Shown: positions 43,029-53,019, counted from the first letter of the stretch. The stretch: DNA of 64,000 nucleotides from Aestuariivita sp049276915 (GCF_049276915.1 NZ_JBASXK010000158.1:1-64000); one strand, 5' to 3'. Program-made: numbers and translations. Notes: generated by a model from the sequence alone, not told the origin.

Positions 43029-43766
43029 TCAGTCGAAACGATATTCCGGAAGTTGACCAAATGCGTTTTTCAACGCTTCGCCCCAGCCATTGGACACGGT
43101 GGTGAAGTAAGGATCGTCCTCTTCTATGCGCGCCTGATAGCCGATCTTCATCTCATCGGTCAGGCAGATCACATAATCAAGCGGTAGACCCACCGAGAGG
43201 TTGGACTTGATGGTACTGTCAAAGCTGACCATCAGCAGCTTGATCGCCTTCTCAAACGTCATGTCAGGGTCGTAGGCGCGCACCAGAATGGGCTTGCCGT
43301 ATTTCGTCTCACCGATCTGAAAAAACGGATTATCATCGGAGGCTTCGATGAAGTTCCCCTCGGGATAGATCAGGAAAAGACGCGGTGGGCTGCCCTTGAT
43401 CTGTCCGCCGACAATCATCGTGGCCCCAAAAGCAGTGTTGGAAGACTGCTGTTGTCCGGACTTGTTGTCCGCGATCACTTCTTTGAGGGTGCGGCCCACT
43501 TCGCGGGCAATCTGGAACATGGACGGCGCATCCAGGATCGAAGGCGCACGATCCGCCGGAGCCTTGAGGCGTTCGTCGATCAACCCGACGACAGCTTGCG
43601 TCGTGGCGAGGTTGCCCGCGGTCATCAGGGTGATGATCCGCTCACCCGGAACTTCCCAGGTGTGCATTTTCTTGGCGGTGGCAATGTTGTCCAGGCCCGC
43701 ATTCGTGCGGGTATCGGACATGAAAACCAGCCCCCGATTGAGACGCATCCCCACGCAATAGGTCAT
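43029..43766 (-). CDS. Anbu proteasome-like peptidase
   Basis: Ancestral beta-subunit-type member of the Ntn-hydrolase/20S proteasome family. 245 residues starting MTYCVGMRLNRGLVFMSDTR; the threonine at position 2 is the expected N-terminal nucleophile after Met removal. Further family signs: ISxFxxx-type KKMHTWEVPG, MTAGNLATTQAVVGL, AFGATMIVGGQ and the strand with LVSFDSTIKSNLSVGLPLD. It lies 74 bases downstream of a transglutaminase-like gene, and alpha-E and permuted ATP-grasp genes complete the usual neighbourhood. That set has been interpreted in comparative genomics as a peptide synthesis/tagging and degradation system; the substrate is unknown. Confidence 0.93.
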   Translation of the reverse strand: MTYCVGMRLNRGLVFMSDTRTNAGLDNIATAKKMHTWEVPGERIITLMTAGNLATTQAVVGLIDERLKAPADRAPSILDAPSMFQIAREVGRTLKEVIADNKSGQQQSSNTAFGATMIVGGQIKGSPPRLFLIYPEGNFIEASDDNPFFQIGETKYGKPILVRAYDPDMTFEKAIKLLMVSFDSTIKSNLSVGLPLDYVICLTDEMKIGYQARIEEDDPYFTTVSNGWGEALKNAFGQLPEYRFD

Positions 43767-43840
43767 CTTGATTCTCGCCTGTTTGCCCGCAAAAGCCGTT
43801 TAGATCATGATATGATGTCGGCCGGGTTAACCCCGCCGCA

Positions 43841-44641
43841 TTATTGCTGCTCAACCTGCAACTTTACCAGCATGTTTTCAGTGCCATGGCCATATCTCAT
43901 ACCAGAAATCGGTGCTGCACCAAGGTAATCGAGACCGGTCGCCACCCGCACATATCGCGCGTCCGGTGAAATCGCGTTGGAGACATCAAATCCGACCCAA
44001 CCCAACCCTTCGACATAGGCTTCGGCCCAGGCGTGGCTGGCATCCTGATTGACCCGGTCATTCATCATCAGATAGCCGCTGACATAGCGTGCGGGAAAAC
44101 CCAACCCGCGCGCGGCCGCAATAAAGACATGGGCATGGTCCTGACAAACCCCGTGCCCCGCACTCAACACCTGTTCCGCGGTAAGTTCAGAACTGGTCTG
44201 ATCCGTCGAATACGGCACATTTTCCAGAACATGCGCCGAAAGCGCATGCAGCCGGTCAAGAGCGTCATCTGGTTTGTCAAATCCGGATATCAGCGCGCGC
44301 ACATGCGGCCCAATTGCCGTGAGCGGCGTCGAGCGCTCAAACAGCCAGAGCGGCACAAACCCGGTATGCTTGCCGATGATGCCAGCGGTATCGGTCACAT
44401 CCACCTCGCCCTTGCACTCGATTGTTATCTCTTTCACGCCGGGATCAAAGCTGATCAGATCGACGGTATTGGCATGTTCATCCTCGAACGAGACCTGCCG
44501 CTGGCCACCCACAACCGTTACATCCCACGCCAGCACCATCTGGTCAGGGCGAGATTTCGGGCGCAGCCGCAATTGTTGCAGCGCATAGGGGACTGGTGCG
44601 TCATAGTGATATGACGTGGTATGAGAAATCTTGAGTTTCAT
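43841..44641 (-). CDS. Transglutaminase-like cysteine peptidase
   Basis: 266 residues from the ATG at 44641 (MKLKISHTTSYHYDAPV; an ATG at 44653 overlaps the alpha-E stop and is the alternative). N-terminal beta-sandwich (LRPKSRPDQMVLAWDVTV), then the transglutaminase core: LSAGHGVCQDHAHVFIAAARGLGFPARYVSG (quoted in parts: GHGVCQDHAH with the nucleophile Cys), SHAWAEAYVEGLGWVGFD with the His and the Asp. Soluble, cytoplasmic. In the Anbu neighbourhood it is thought to make or cleave isopeptide bonds. Confidence 0.93.
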   Translation of the reverse strand: MKLKISHTTSYHYDAPVPYALQQLRLRPKSRPDQMVLAWDVTVVGGQRQVSFEDEHANTVDLISFDPGVKEITIECKGEVDVTDTAGIIGKHTGFVPLWLFERSTPLTAIGPHVRALISGFDKPDDALDRLHALSAHVLENVPYSTDQTSSELTAEQVLSAGHGVCQDHAHVFIAAARGLGFPARYVSGYLMMNDRVNQDASHAWAEAYVEGLGWVGFDVSNAISPDARYVRVATGLDYLGAAPISGMRYGHGTENMLVKLQVEQQ

Positions 44642-44645
44642 TGCG

Positions 44646-45587
44646 CTATTCATAGAACCTGTAATCAAGCTCGATTTGGCGACCAAGCGCCTGACTGTCC
44701 GCCAGGAACTCGGTCACGAACTGGTGCAGACCGTACTCGAAAATCTTGTCAATCGTCATGGTTTCGAACCTGTGACAGATCTGTTCGACCAGACCATGAC
44801 AGGGCATCCTGTCGCCATAGTCCTTGGCGATGTATTCCAGATTGTCCGAGATCTTGCGGTAACAAAAAGCCAGAGACCGGGGCAGACGTTTATCCAGTAT
44901 CAGGAACTGAGCGATCATGCGAGGATCGTATTCACCTTCATGCAACGTCTGATAGGCCCGCGAGGCCGAGGTTGCGCGCAGGATCGTCTCCCATTGGACA
45001 TTGTCGGTGGCGGTGCCCACATGCATGATCGAAGGCAGAAGGATATAGTATTTCACATCCAGCACCCGCGCCGCATTATCGGCACGTTCGAAAAAGGTAC
45101 CGATACGCGCGAAATCATAGACATCATTGCGCACCATCGTGCCCGCCAGTGAGCCTCGCACATAGGCGCTGCGCTGGCGGATGATCTGCAGGATTTCAGG
45201 CAGGGTCTGTTCGCGCACCGGACGCACCAGAAGCGTGCACAATTCCATCCAGCATTCATTGACCGCTTCCCAGACTTCGCGGGTCAGTGCGGTGCGCACC
45301 AGCCGTGCATTCGTGCGCGCGGCTTCGACAGCCGACATCACGCTGGAGGGATTGGATTTGTCACGCAGCAGATAGTTGATGACCTTGTTGCCCTCGACCG
45401 CTTCGTGCTTTTGCAGATAGGCGTTCAGCAGCCCAAGGGCCGTCAGGATCGAGGTCCATTCGCTTTCCGCGGCGCTGGAGCGGGTCAGCGAAATCCGTAA
45501 ACCCGCATCAATCATGCGTGCCGTGTTTTCGGTACGCTCCATGTATCGCAGCATCCAGAAAACGCCGCCTGCTGTTTTGCCAAGCAT
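44646..45587 (-). CDS. Alpha-E domain protein (DUF403)
   Basis: 313 residues, almost all helical, starting MLGKTAGGVFWMLRYMERTENTAR, which is the family's signature (tRTENtaRl). Further segments: WTSILTALGL, RDKSNPSSVMSAVEAARTNAR, FFERADNAARVLDVKYY and SLAFCYRKISDNLEYIAKDYG. No catalytic function known; the domain always accompanies permuted ATP-grasp proteins and is believed to bind them or their peptide. It starts four bases after the ATP-grasp stop and ends five bases before the transglutaminase ATG. Confidence 0.94.
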   Translation of the reverse strand: MLGKTAGGVFWMLRYMERTENTARMIDAGLRISLTRSSAAESEWTSILTALGLLNAYLQKHEAVEGNKVINYLLRDKSNPSSVMSAVEAARTNARLVRTALTREVWEAVNECWMELCTLLVRPVREQTLPEILQIIRQRSAYVRGSLAGTMVRNDVYDFARIGTFFERADNAARVLDVKYYILLPSIMHVGTATDNVQWETILRATSASRAYQTLHEGEYDPRMIAQFLILDKRLPRSLAFCYRKISDNLEYIAKDYGDRMPCHGLVEQICHRFETMTIDKIFEYGLHQFVTEFLADSQALGRQIELDYRFYE

Positions 45588-45591
45588 CGCG

Positions 45592-47019
45592 TCAGTCCTC
45601 CAAGACCCAGGTGTCTTTGGTCCCGCCGCCCTGGCTGGAATTGACCACCAGAGAGCCCTTCTTCAAAGCCACGCGTGTCAGCCCGCCGGGAATGATCTCG
45701 ATCCCTTTCGGAGAGGCCAGCGCAAACGGGCGCAGATCGACATGGCGCGGGGCCAGACCGGATTTTGCAAGAATTGGAACCGTGGACAGGCTGAGCGTGG
45801 GCTGTGCGATATAGCTCGTTGGATTTTGCTCGAGCTTGGAGCGGAAGTCAGACAGTTCCTTCTTGCTGGCGGCCGGGCCCACAAGCATGCCATATCCGCC
45901 CGAACCATGCACTTCCTTCACCACCAGCTCGGCAAGGTTATCCAGAACATATTGCAGGGAGTCGGCTTCGGAGCAGCGATAGGTCGGCACATTCTTGAGG
46001 ATGGCCTTTTCGCCGGTATAGAATTCGACGATCTCGGGCATGTAGGAGTAAATCGCCTTGTCATCGGCAATGCCGGTCCCCGGCGCATTGGCGATCGTGA
46101 TCCCCCCGGCGCGGTAGACATCCATGATCCCGGGAACACCCAGAGCTGACTCGGGGTTGAAGTTCATCGGATCAAGGTAGTCGTCATCCACACGGCGATA
46201 GAGCACATCGATCGGCTCATAGCCCTTGGTCGTGCGCATCGCGACGCGCCCCTCGATGACCCGCAGGTCCTGCCCCTCGACCAGTTCAACGCCCATCTGA
46301 TCAGCCAGAAACGCATGTTCGAAATAGGCTGAATTGTGGATACCCGGCGTCAGAACAGCCACCGTCGGGTTCTGCGTACAGCACGGCGGGCAACATGCCG
46401 AAAGCGAGCGACGCAGGGATCGGGGATAATGACTGACCCCGCGCACTTTGGTCTTGGTGAACAGTTCGGGGAACATGTGCAGCATCGTCTCGCGGTTCTC
46501 CAGCATATAGGAGACGCCAGATGGCGTGCGCGCGTTGTCCTCAAGCACGTAGAATTCGTTTTCCCCCGTACGCACCAGATCAGTGCCCACAATATGTGTA
46601 TAGATGTTGCCGGGCGGGGCCACGCCGATCATCTGGGGCAGGAACGCATCATTCTTGGCAATCATTTCGGCCGGGATGCGCCCGGCGCGAATGATCTCCT
46701 GACGATGATAGATGTCATGCAAGAACGAGTTTATCGCCCGCACGCGCTGATCAATCCCCCGCTCAAGCGTCGCCCATTCCTTGGCGGTGATGATGCGCGG
46801 CACAATGTCAAAGGGGATCAGGCGCTCGTCTTCCTCGTCCATGCCATAAACGTTGAAGGTGATACCAGTCAGACGAAACAGCGCCTCGGCCTGCGCCGAT
46901 TTGCGGCGCAGATTGTTCACGTCTTCGCCTGAAAACCATTCGGCATACTTTTGATATGGTGGTCGCGGTGTCTCACTGCGCCCATACATCTCATCAAAAA
47001 ACTTTGGCGCATCCGCCAT
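45592..47019 (-). CDS. Circularly permuted ATP-grasp protein
   Basis: 475 residues from the ATG at 47019 (MADAPKFFDEMYG). Family landmarks: FSGEDVNNLRRKSAQAEALF, GITFNVYGMDEEDERLIPFD, RAINSFLHDIYHRQEI, FYVLEDNARTPSGVSYMLENRE, YEPIDVLYRRVDDDYLDP and GIGYGMLVGP-like GSGGYGMLVGPAAS at the ATP-binding loop. ATP-grasp ligases of this permuted type are predicted to join amino acids or peptides. First gene of the four-gene Anbu operon, each next gene being within 75 bases. Upstream lies hpaR, 130 bases away, in the same direction. Confidence 0.94.
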   Translation of the reverse strand: MADAPKFFDEMYGRSETPRPPYQKYAEWFSGEDVNNLRRKSAQAEALFRLTGITFNVYGMDEEDERLIPFDIVPRIITAKEWATLERGIDQRVRAINSFLHDIYHRQEIIRAGRIPAEMIAKNDAFLPQMIGVAPPGNIYTHIVGTDLVRTGENEFYVLEDNARTPSGVSYMLENRETMLHMFPELFTKTKVRGVSHYPRSLRRSLSACCPPCCTQNPTVAVLTPGIHNSAYFEHAFLADQMGVELVEGQDLRVIEGRVAMRTTKGYEPIDVLYRRVDDDYLDPMNFNPESALGVPGIMDVYRAGGITIANAPGTGIADDKAIYSYMPEIVEFYTGEKAILKNVPTYRCSEADSLQYVLDNLAELVVKEVHGSGGYGMLVGPAASKKELSDFRSKLEQNPTSYIAQPTLSLSTVPILAKSGLAPRHVDLRPFALASPKGIEIIPGGLTRVALKKGSLVVNSSQGGGTKDTWVLED

Positions 47020-47151
47020 AACGGGTCCCGGTCCTACTCTCTTGGCGACGTGTAGCCTGCGCTGTCGCATTCAAATGTTCAAACGGAACGCCCGCAAGTC
47101 TGCGCCCCAAAGCTCCGAGATGGGCAGCAGCGCAACGCAGGCGCCCAAAAA

Positions 47152-47613
47152 TTAGGCATCAGCCTCTCCGGAGCGCACATCCGCCGCGTCCAATTCGTTC
47201 AAAAGGTCCAGCAATGCCTCATATCGATCATGCCCCATTTCGGATTTGATCCGTTCCATGATCTCGACACTGGTGGCCAGATTTTCCTCGATCAGCGTCA
47301 CGCCTGCCTCGGTAATCGCAATGACCTGCTTGCGTCGGTCTACACGATCCGGCGCGCGGGTGATCAAACCCTTCTCGGTCAGTTTCTGAAGAATCCGCGT
47401 CAGGCTGGGCAGCAGCAGGCAGGCGCGATCGGCAATGCGCGTCGGATCCAGTGAATCTTCCTCATGCAGAACCCGCAACACGCGCCATTGCTGCTCGGTG
47501 ATGTCCACATCCGCAAGCATAGCCCGGAACGGCCCCATCACCCTTTCCCGCGCGCGCAACAAAGCAATCGGCAATGAGCGGGCGGTTGTAGGCATGAAAG
47601 GCGGTTTCGACAT
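47152..47613 (-). CDS. hpaR: MarR-family regulator of homoprotocatechuate catabolism
   Basis: 153 residues from the ATG at 47613; a TTG at 47649 would add twelve. Winged helix-turn-helix: TEQQWRVLRVLHEEDSLDPTRIADRACLLLPSLTRIL (split: TEQQWRVLRVL and PTRIADRACLLLPSLTR) with the wing in APDRVDRRKQVIAITEAG. The N-terminus LPIALLRARERVM matches HpaR of enterobacteria. Divergent from hpaF by about 100 bases, the layout in which HpaR represses the meta-cleavage operon until the pathway substrate appears. Confidence 0.9.
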   Translation of the reverse strand: MSKPPFMPTTARSLPIALLRARERVMGPFRAMLADVDITEQQWRVLRVLHEEDSLDPTRIADRACLLLPSLTRILQKLTEKGLITRAPDRVDRRKQVIAITEAGVTLIEENLATSVEIMERIKSEMGHDRYEALLDLLNELDAADVRSGEADA

Positions 47614-47629
47614 AGGCACGATGTTGCCG

Positions 47630-47648
47630 TGCTTATCGATGTTAAGCA
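47630..47648. promoter_or_regulatory. Inverted repeat next to the hpaR start
   Basis: TGCTTA (47630-47635), seven bases, TAAGCA (47643-47648), a perfect 6-bp dyad sized for a MarR-family dimer, 17 bases upstream of the hpaR ATG. A candidate for autoregulation. Confidence 0.35.
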
Positions 47649-47663
47649 ATGGCGGAATGACGC

Positions 47664-47711
47664 TTGACCGAATCTGTCAATTTTACTACACATGTTAAAT
47701 ATTAAGGGAGG
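47664..47711 (+). promoter_or_regulatory. Promoter/operator region of the hpa operon
   Basis: TTGACC (47664-47669) with a TACACA-like box 17 bases further (47687-47692), then an AT-rich, partly symmetric stretch TGTTAAATATTAAG and the GGGAGG ribosome-binding site of hpaF. MarR-type operators are AT-rich dyads like this, so HpaR could cover the start site. Confidence 0.35.
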
Positions 47712-47717
47712 CGTATC

Positions 47718-48108
47718 GTGCCACATATCGCGGTGGACTACTCAGCAAACATGGAAACGCGCACGGATATCGCAAAGCTTTGCGATCATCTGCGCCAGGC
47801 CGCCATTGCCACTGGCGTGTTTCCAATGCCGGGTATCCGGGTGCGGGCCTTTTGTGCCGACCATGTCTCGATCGCGGATGGGGATGACCAGCACGGCTAT
47901 GTCGATATCTCGGTACGTCTGCGCGAAGGTCGCGACATCGATACCCGCAAAGCGGCCGCCCAGGCCATCTTCGACAGCGCCCAAAGCTTTCTGGCACCGG
48001 TGATGGCGCAGCACTCCATCGCGCTGTCCCTTGAAATGCGCAACATAGATGCGGAACTGTCCCCCAAGGCAGGCACAATTCGCCAATACACCAAGACGGA
48101 GGGCCAAG

Positions 48109-48116
<8 letters not shown>
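47718..48116 (+). CDS. hpaF: 5-carboxymethyl-2-hydroxymuconate delta-isomerase
   Basis: Tautomerase-superfamily enzyme acting after ring cleavage and aldehyde oxidation. 132 residues starting at GTG (47718) with GGGAGG upstream: M-PHIAVDYS places proline directly after Met, the catalytic base after processing. Other marks: FPMPGIRVRAFCADH, HGYVDISVRLREGRD and SLEMRNIDAELSPK. First gene of the operon. Its stop lies inside the start of hpaE (overlap 48109-48116). Confidence 0.93.
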
Positions 48117-49620
<1,504 letters not shown>

Positions 49621-49681
49621 TCTTCATCTTGCCCGAAATATCCCGGGGAGCGCGAGGGGCTGGCCCCTCGCATTCAAACTC
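49621..49681. repeat. Dispersed intergenic repeat, copy 5, inside the hpa operon
   Basis: TCTTCATCTTGCCCGAAATATCCC followed by GGGGAGC and the palindrome GCGAGGGGC-TG-GCCCCTCGC (49652-49660 and 49663-49671, 9 perfect pairs), starting right after the hpaE stop. The first half matches the copy at 11528. No T-run, so the hairpin may stabilise or separate the hpaFE part of the mRNA from the rest. Confidence 0.8.
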
Positions 49682-49702
49682 TAACTGACAGGAGCACCGC
49701 TC

Positions 49703-50683
49703 ATGCCCGTCCCCGCTGCCAACCTTTATCCGCCCTTCAATATCCTGCGCCTCTCCCATGTCGAGTACGGGGTCACCGATCTGGACGCATCAAAGGTCTT
49801 CTACGCTGATGTTCTCGGCCTTCAGGTCACCCATGAAGATGACACCCGCGTAACCTTCCGCGCCATGGAAGAACGTGGGCATCACTGCATCAACATCGTG
49901 AAATCCGACACTGCGGACGTGCGCGCTCTGGCGTTCAAGCTCTTTGATGAGCCTGATCTCGACAAGGCCGAAGCCTTCTTCAAATCCCGCGGCTTGCCCA
50001 CCGAATGGGTCGTGCGCCCCTATATGGACCGCGTCCTGCGCACGCAGGATCCATGGGGTATTCCGCTGGAGTTCTATGTCAGGATGGACCGCCTCCCGAC
50101 AATTCATCAGCAATACAAGCTCTACAAAGGCGTCAAACCGCTGCGCATTGATCATTTCAACATGTTCAGCGCAGATGTGGATGCCTCGGTGGCCTTCTAT
50201 AACGACATCGGCTTTCGCGTCACCGAATACACCGAAGATGACGAAAGCAGCAAAGTCTGGGCTGCGTGGATGCACCGCAAGGGCGGTGTACATGACGTCG
50301 CCTTCACCAACGGGCTGGGCCCACGCCTGCACCACACGGCCTTCTGGGTTCCCACGCCGCTGAACATCATCGATCTTCTCGATCTGATGTCGACCACGGG
50401 CTATGTCGCCAATATCGAACGTGGTCCGGGACGGCACGGGATCTCGAACGCATTCTTCCTTTATGTGCGCGACCCCGATGGTCACCGGATCGAGATCTAC
50501 TGCTCGGATTACCAGACCTGTGATCCTGAACTTGAACCCATCCGCTGGAGCCTGACAGACCCGCAACGCCAGACACTCTGGGGCGCGCCGGCACCACGCA
50601 GCTGGTTCGAGGAAGGATCGGTTTTCACAGGGGTCGAACCGAAGGAAAGTGCGCTCAAGGCGCAACCGATCATCGCCCCCTGA
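49703..50683 (+). CDS. hpaD: 3,4-dihydroxyphenylacetate 2,3-dioxygenase (VOC type)
   Basis: Extradiol dioxygenase that opens homoprotocatechuate next to the hydroxyls. 326 residues, two vicinal-oxygen-chelate modules: SHVEYGVTDLDASKVFYADVLGL (split: SHVEYGVTDLDA) in the first and IDHFNMFSADVDASVAFYND (IDHFNMFSADVD) in the second. Metal ligands are His151, His210 or 211 (RLHHTAFWV) and Glu264 (HRIEIYCSDY). This is the type I fold known from Brevibacterium/Arthrobacter enzymes, not the LigB-fold HpaD of E. coli. Length of ~320 fits the former. Confidence 0.93.
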   Translation: MPVPAANLYPPFNILRLSHVEYGVTDLDASKVFYADVLGLQVTHEDDTRVTFRAMEERGHHCINIVKSDTADVRALAFKLFDEPDLDKAEAFFKSRGLPTEWVVRPYMDRVLRTQDPWGIPLEFYVRMDRLPTIHQQYKLYKGVKPLRIDHFNMFSADVDASVAFYNDIGFRVTEYTEDDESSKVWAAWMHRKGGVHDVAFTNGLGPRLHHTAFWVPTPLNIIDLLDLMSTTGYVANIERGPGRHGISNAFFLYVRDPDGHRIEIYCSDYQTCDPELEPIRWSLTDPQRQTLWGAPAPRSWFEEGSVFTGVEPKESALKAQPIIAP

Positions 50684-50767
50684 CCCCGATATGCCGCAAC
50701 AGCCGCTTTGCCGATGACGCAGAGCGGGACGGGCCGAACGGGTGCAACAGCAACGGCAAGGACAGAC

Positions 50768-52165
50768 ATGAACTGGGATGATTTCGAAGACTGGAGCCAC
50801 AAGGCCGCATCGTGGGGTGCCACCTATCACAAGACATTGCGCGACCGCCCGGTTCGCGCGCAGGTCGCACCCGGCGACACCCTGGCTCAACTGCCCGCGT
50901 CACCACCGGAAGCCGGGCAACCGCTTGAGAACACCTGGGACGACTTCCAGTCCATTGTCATGCCCGGGATCACCCACTGGCAGCACCCGCGTTTCTTTGC
51001 CTATTTCAACTCCAACGCGGCACCGGCAAGTGTTCTGGCCGAGTTCCTGACTTCGATCGTGGCACCACAGTGCATGCTCTGGCAGACCTCGCCCTCTGCC
51101 ACAGAGATGGAAACCCGAATGATGGATTGGCTGATCCAGGCAATTGGTCTGCCGGATCAGTATAAGGGCGTCATTCAGGACAGTGCGTCATCCGCCACGC
51201 TTGCCGCGGTTTTGACCATGCGGGAATGGGCGCTGAACTGGGCAGGAAACAAAGAGGGCCTGCCCGGGCAAAAGACGCTGCGGATCTATTGTTCGGATCA
51301 GGTGCATTCCTCGATCGACCGCGCCATCTGGGTCGCGGGCATCGGACAGGATAACCTGGTCAAGATCCCCACCAAAGGCGCGATGCGCGCGATGGACACA
51401 GCCGCGCTCCAGGCCGCCATCACCGCGGACCGGGCCGCAGGTTATCTGCCTGCAGGCATTATCGCTGCCACCGGGGCCACGGGCATGGGGGCCTGCGATG
51501 ACATGAACGCCGTCGCCGATGTGGCAAAGCGTGAAGACCTCTATACCCATCTGGATGCAGCATGGGCCGGCACCGCGATGATCTGCCCCGAGTTCCGTCA
51601 TCTCTGGGCGGGGGCCGAGCGGTTCGACAGCATCGTGTTCAACCCACATAAATGGCTCGGCGCGCAATTCGACTGCGCGGCTCATTTCCTGCGCGATCCT
51701 GACCTGTTGCGCCAAACCCTTGCGATCCGCCCTGAGTATCTCAAGACCCATGGCGAGGTCGAAGTGACGGATTACTCGGAATGGTCCATTCCGCTGGGGC
51801 GCCGCTTTCGCGCATTGAAACTCTGGTTCCTGATCCGCACCTATGGTCTGGACGGTCTGCGCGGGCGCATCCGCAACCATGTCGCCTGGAGCCAGAACCT
51901 GTGCGAGCGCCTGCGCGCCGAACCGGATTTCGAGATTGTCACCGATCCGATCCTGTCGCTCTGGACGTTCCGGGTGAAGGGCGCGGATCACGATGCCACC
52001 CAGGCTCTGGTTGATGCAATCAATGACGATGGGCGCATCTACATTACGCAGACGCTGGTGGACGGGAACAAGGTTATTCGCTTTCAGGCCGGTCAATTCG
52101 ACTGCACCGAAGATGATTTCCACACTGCCTTTGACACCATCACCGAAATTGCGAGACGCCCATGA
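50768..52165 (+). CDS. PLP-dependent aromatic amino acid decarboxylase
   Basis: Group II decarboxylase that removes CO2 from an aromatic amino acid such as tyrosine, DOPA or tryptophan to give the amine. 465 residues from the ATG at 50768 behind AAGGACAG. Motifs: HPRFFAYFNSNAAPASVLAE near the N-terminus, substrate/PLP His180 in SDQVHSSID, DAAWAG (Asp263) and the PLP lysine 295 in FNPHKWLGAQ. It lies between hpaD and hpaG, and its stop overlaps the hpaG start as ATGA, so it is made together with the pathway. This suggests a feed of tyramine or dopamine into (homo)protocatechuate. No amine oxidase or hydroxylase is present. Amino acid specificity unverified. Confidence 0.88.
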   Translation: MNWDDFEDWSHKAASWGATYHKTLRDRPVRAQVAPGDTLAQLPASPPEAGQPLENTWDDFQSIVMPGITHWQHPRFFAYFNSNAAPASVLAEFLTSIVAPQCMLWQTSPSATEMETRMMDWLIQAIGLPDQYKGVIQDSASSATLAAVLTMREWALNWAGNKEGLPGQKTLRIYCSDQVHSSIDRAIWVAGIGQDNLVKIPTKGAMRAMDTAALQAAITADRAAGYLPAGIIAATGATGMGACDDMNAVADVAKREDLYTHLDAAWAGTAMICPEFRHLWAGAERFDSIVFNPHKWLGAQFDCAAHFLRDPDLLRQTLAIRPEYLKTHGEVEVTDYSEWSIPLGRRFRALKLWFLIRTYGLDGLRGRIRNHVAWSQNLCERLRAEPDFEIVTDPILSLWTFRVKGADHDATQALVDAINDDGRIYITQTLVDGNKVIRFQAGQFDCTEDDFHTAFDTITEIARRP

Positions 52166-53019
52166 AATTCGCCACCGTCCAGGCCGGGGATGAGACACTT
52201 TACGGCATCGTCACCGAGGAAGGCTTCACCGCGCTCTCACCTCATTTCCCGCAGTGGAGTACCCTGCGCGATGTGATTGCCGCCGATGGCCTTCACATTC
52301 TGGCACAGGCCGCAAACGCGCATCCCGTGACCCATTCAACCGAGAGTTTCACCTATCAGATCCCGGTGCCCAACCCAGAAAAGATCATCTGCGTTGGCGT
52401 GAACTTTCCGGACCGCAATGCTGAGTACAAGGACGGGGTCGAGGCACCGCCGAACCCGTCGCTCTTCATCCGATTTCCGCGCAGTTTCACCGGCCATGAC
52501 CAGCCCTTGATCCGCCCACCAGAGACACCGCAACTGGATTATGAAGGCGAGATCGTCATCGTCATCGGCAAAGCGGGCCGTCGCATCCCGGCCGACACGG
52601 CCTATGATCACATAGCCGCCATTTCCCTGAGCAACGAAGGCACATTGCGCGACTGGGTACGCCACGCAAAGTTCAACGTCACGCAAGGCAAGAACTGGGA
52701 CCAGTCCGGTGCCATCGGACCATGGCTGGTGCCGTTCACCGCTGCGGCGCAACTGGATGATATCCGCCTCACCACAAGGGTGAACGGCGAACTGCGGCAG
52801 GAGGATCGCACCGCGCGGATGATCTTTTCGATCCGCCAGCAGATTGCCTATATCTCGACCTTCACCACGCTTGTTCCGGGCGATATCATCATCACAGGCA
52901 CCCCTACCGGAGCGGGCGCACGGTTTGACCCGCCGCGGTTCCTGAAACCCGGTGACGTGGTCGAGGTAGAAGCGGAAGGCATCGGCATTCTACGCAACAC
53001 GGTTCGGGACGAAACATGA
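52162..53019 (+). CDS. hpaG: Fumarylacetoacetate hydrolase-family decarboxylase/isomerase
   Basis: FAH-fold enzyme expected to decarboxylate 5-oxopent-3-ene-1,2,5-tricarboxylate and isomerise the product. 285 residues, one FAH domain after a short N-terminal domain (MKFATVQAGDETLYGIVTEE). Metal-ligand region LDYEGEIVIVIGKAGRRIP, NEGTLRDW, KNWDQSGAIGPWLVP and IITGTPTGAG. Enterobacterial HpaG is a fused double domain; here one single-domain protein is present and shares the operon, so one of the two activities may lie in another protein. The name follows the pathway position. Confidence 0.82.
   Translation: MKFATVQAGDETLYGIVTEEGFTALSPHFPQWSTLRDVIAADGLHILAQAANAHPVTHSTESFTYQIPVPNPEKIICVGVNFPDRNAEYKDGVEAPPNPSLFIRFPRSFTGHDQPLIRPPETPQLDYEGEIVIVIGKAGRRIPADTAYDHIAAISLSNEGTLRDWVRHAKFNVTQGKNWDQSGAIGPWLVPFTAAAQLDDIRLTTRVNGELRQEDRTARMIFSIRQQIAYISTFTTLVPGDIIITGTPTGAGARFDPPRFLKPGDVVEVEAEGIGILRNTVRDET

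Noticed and set aside
41613..43187. 524-codon plus-strand frame opposite matB
   Set aside because: Shadow frame of matB with biased composition and no ribosome-binding site.
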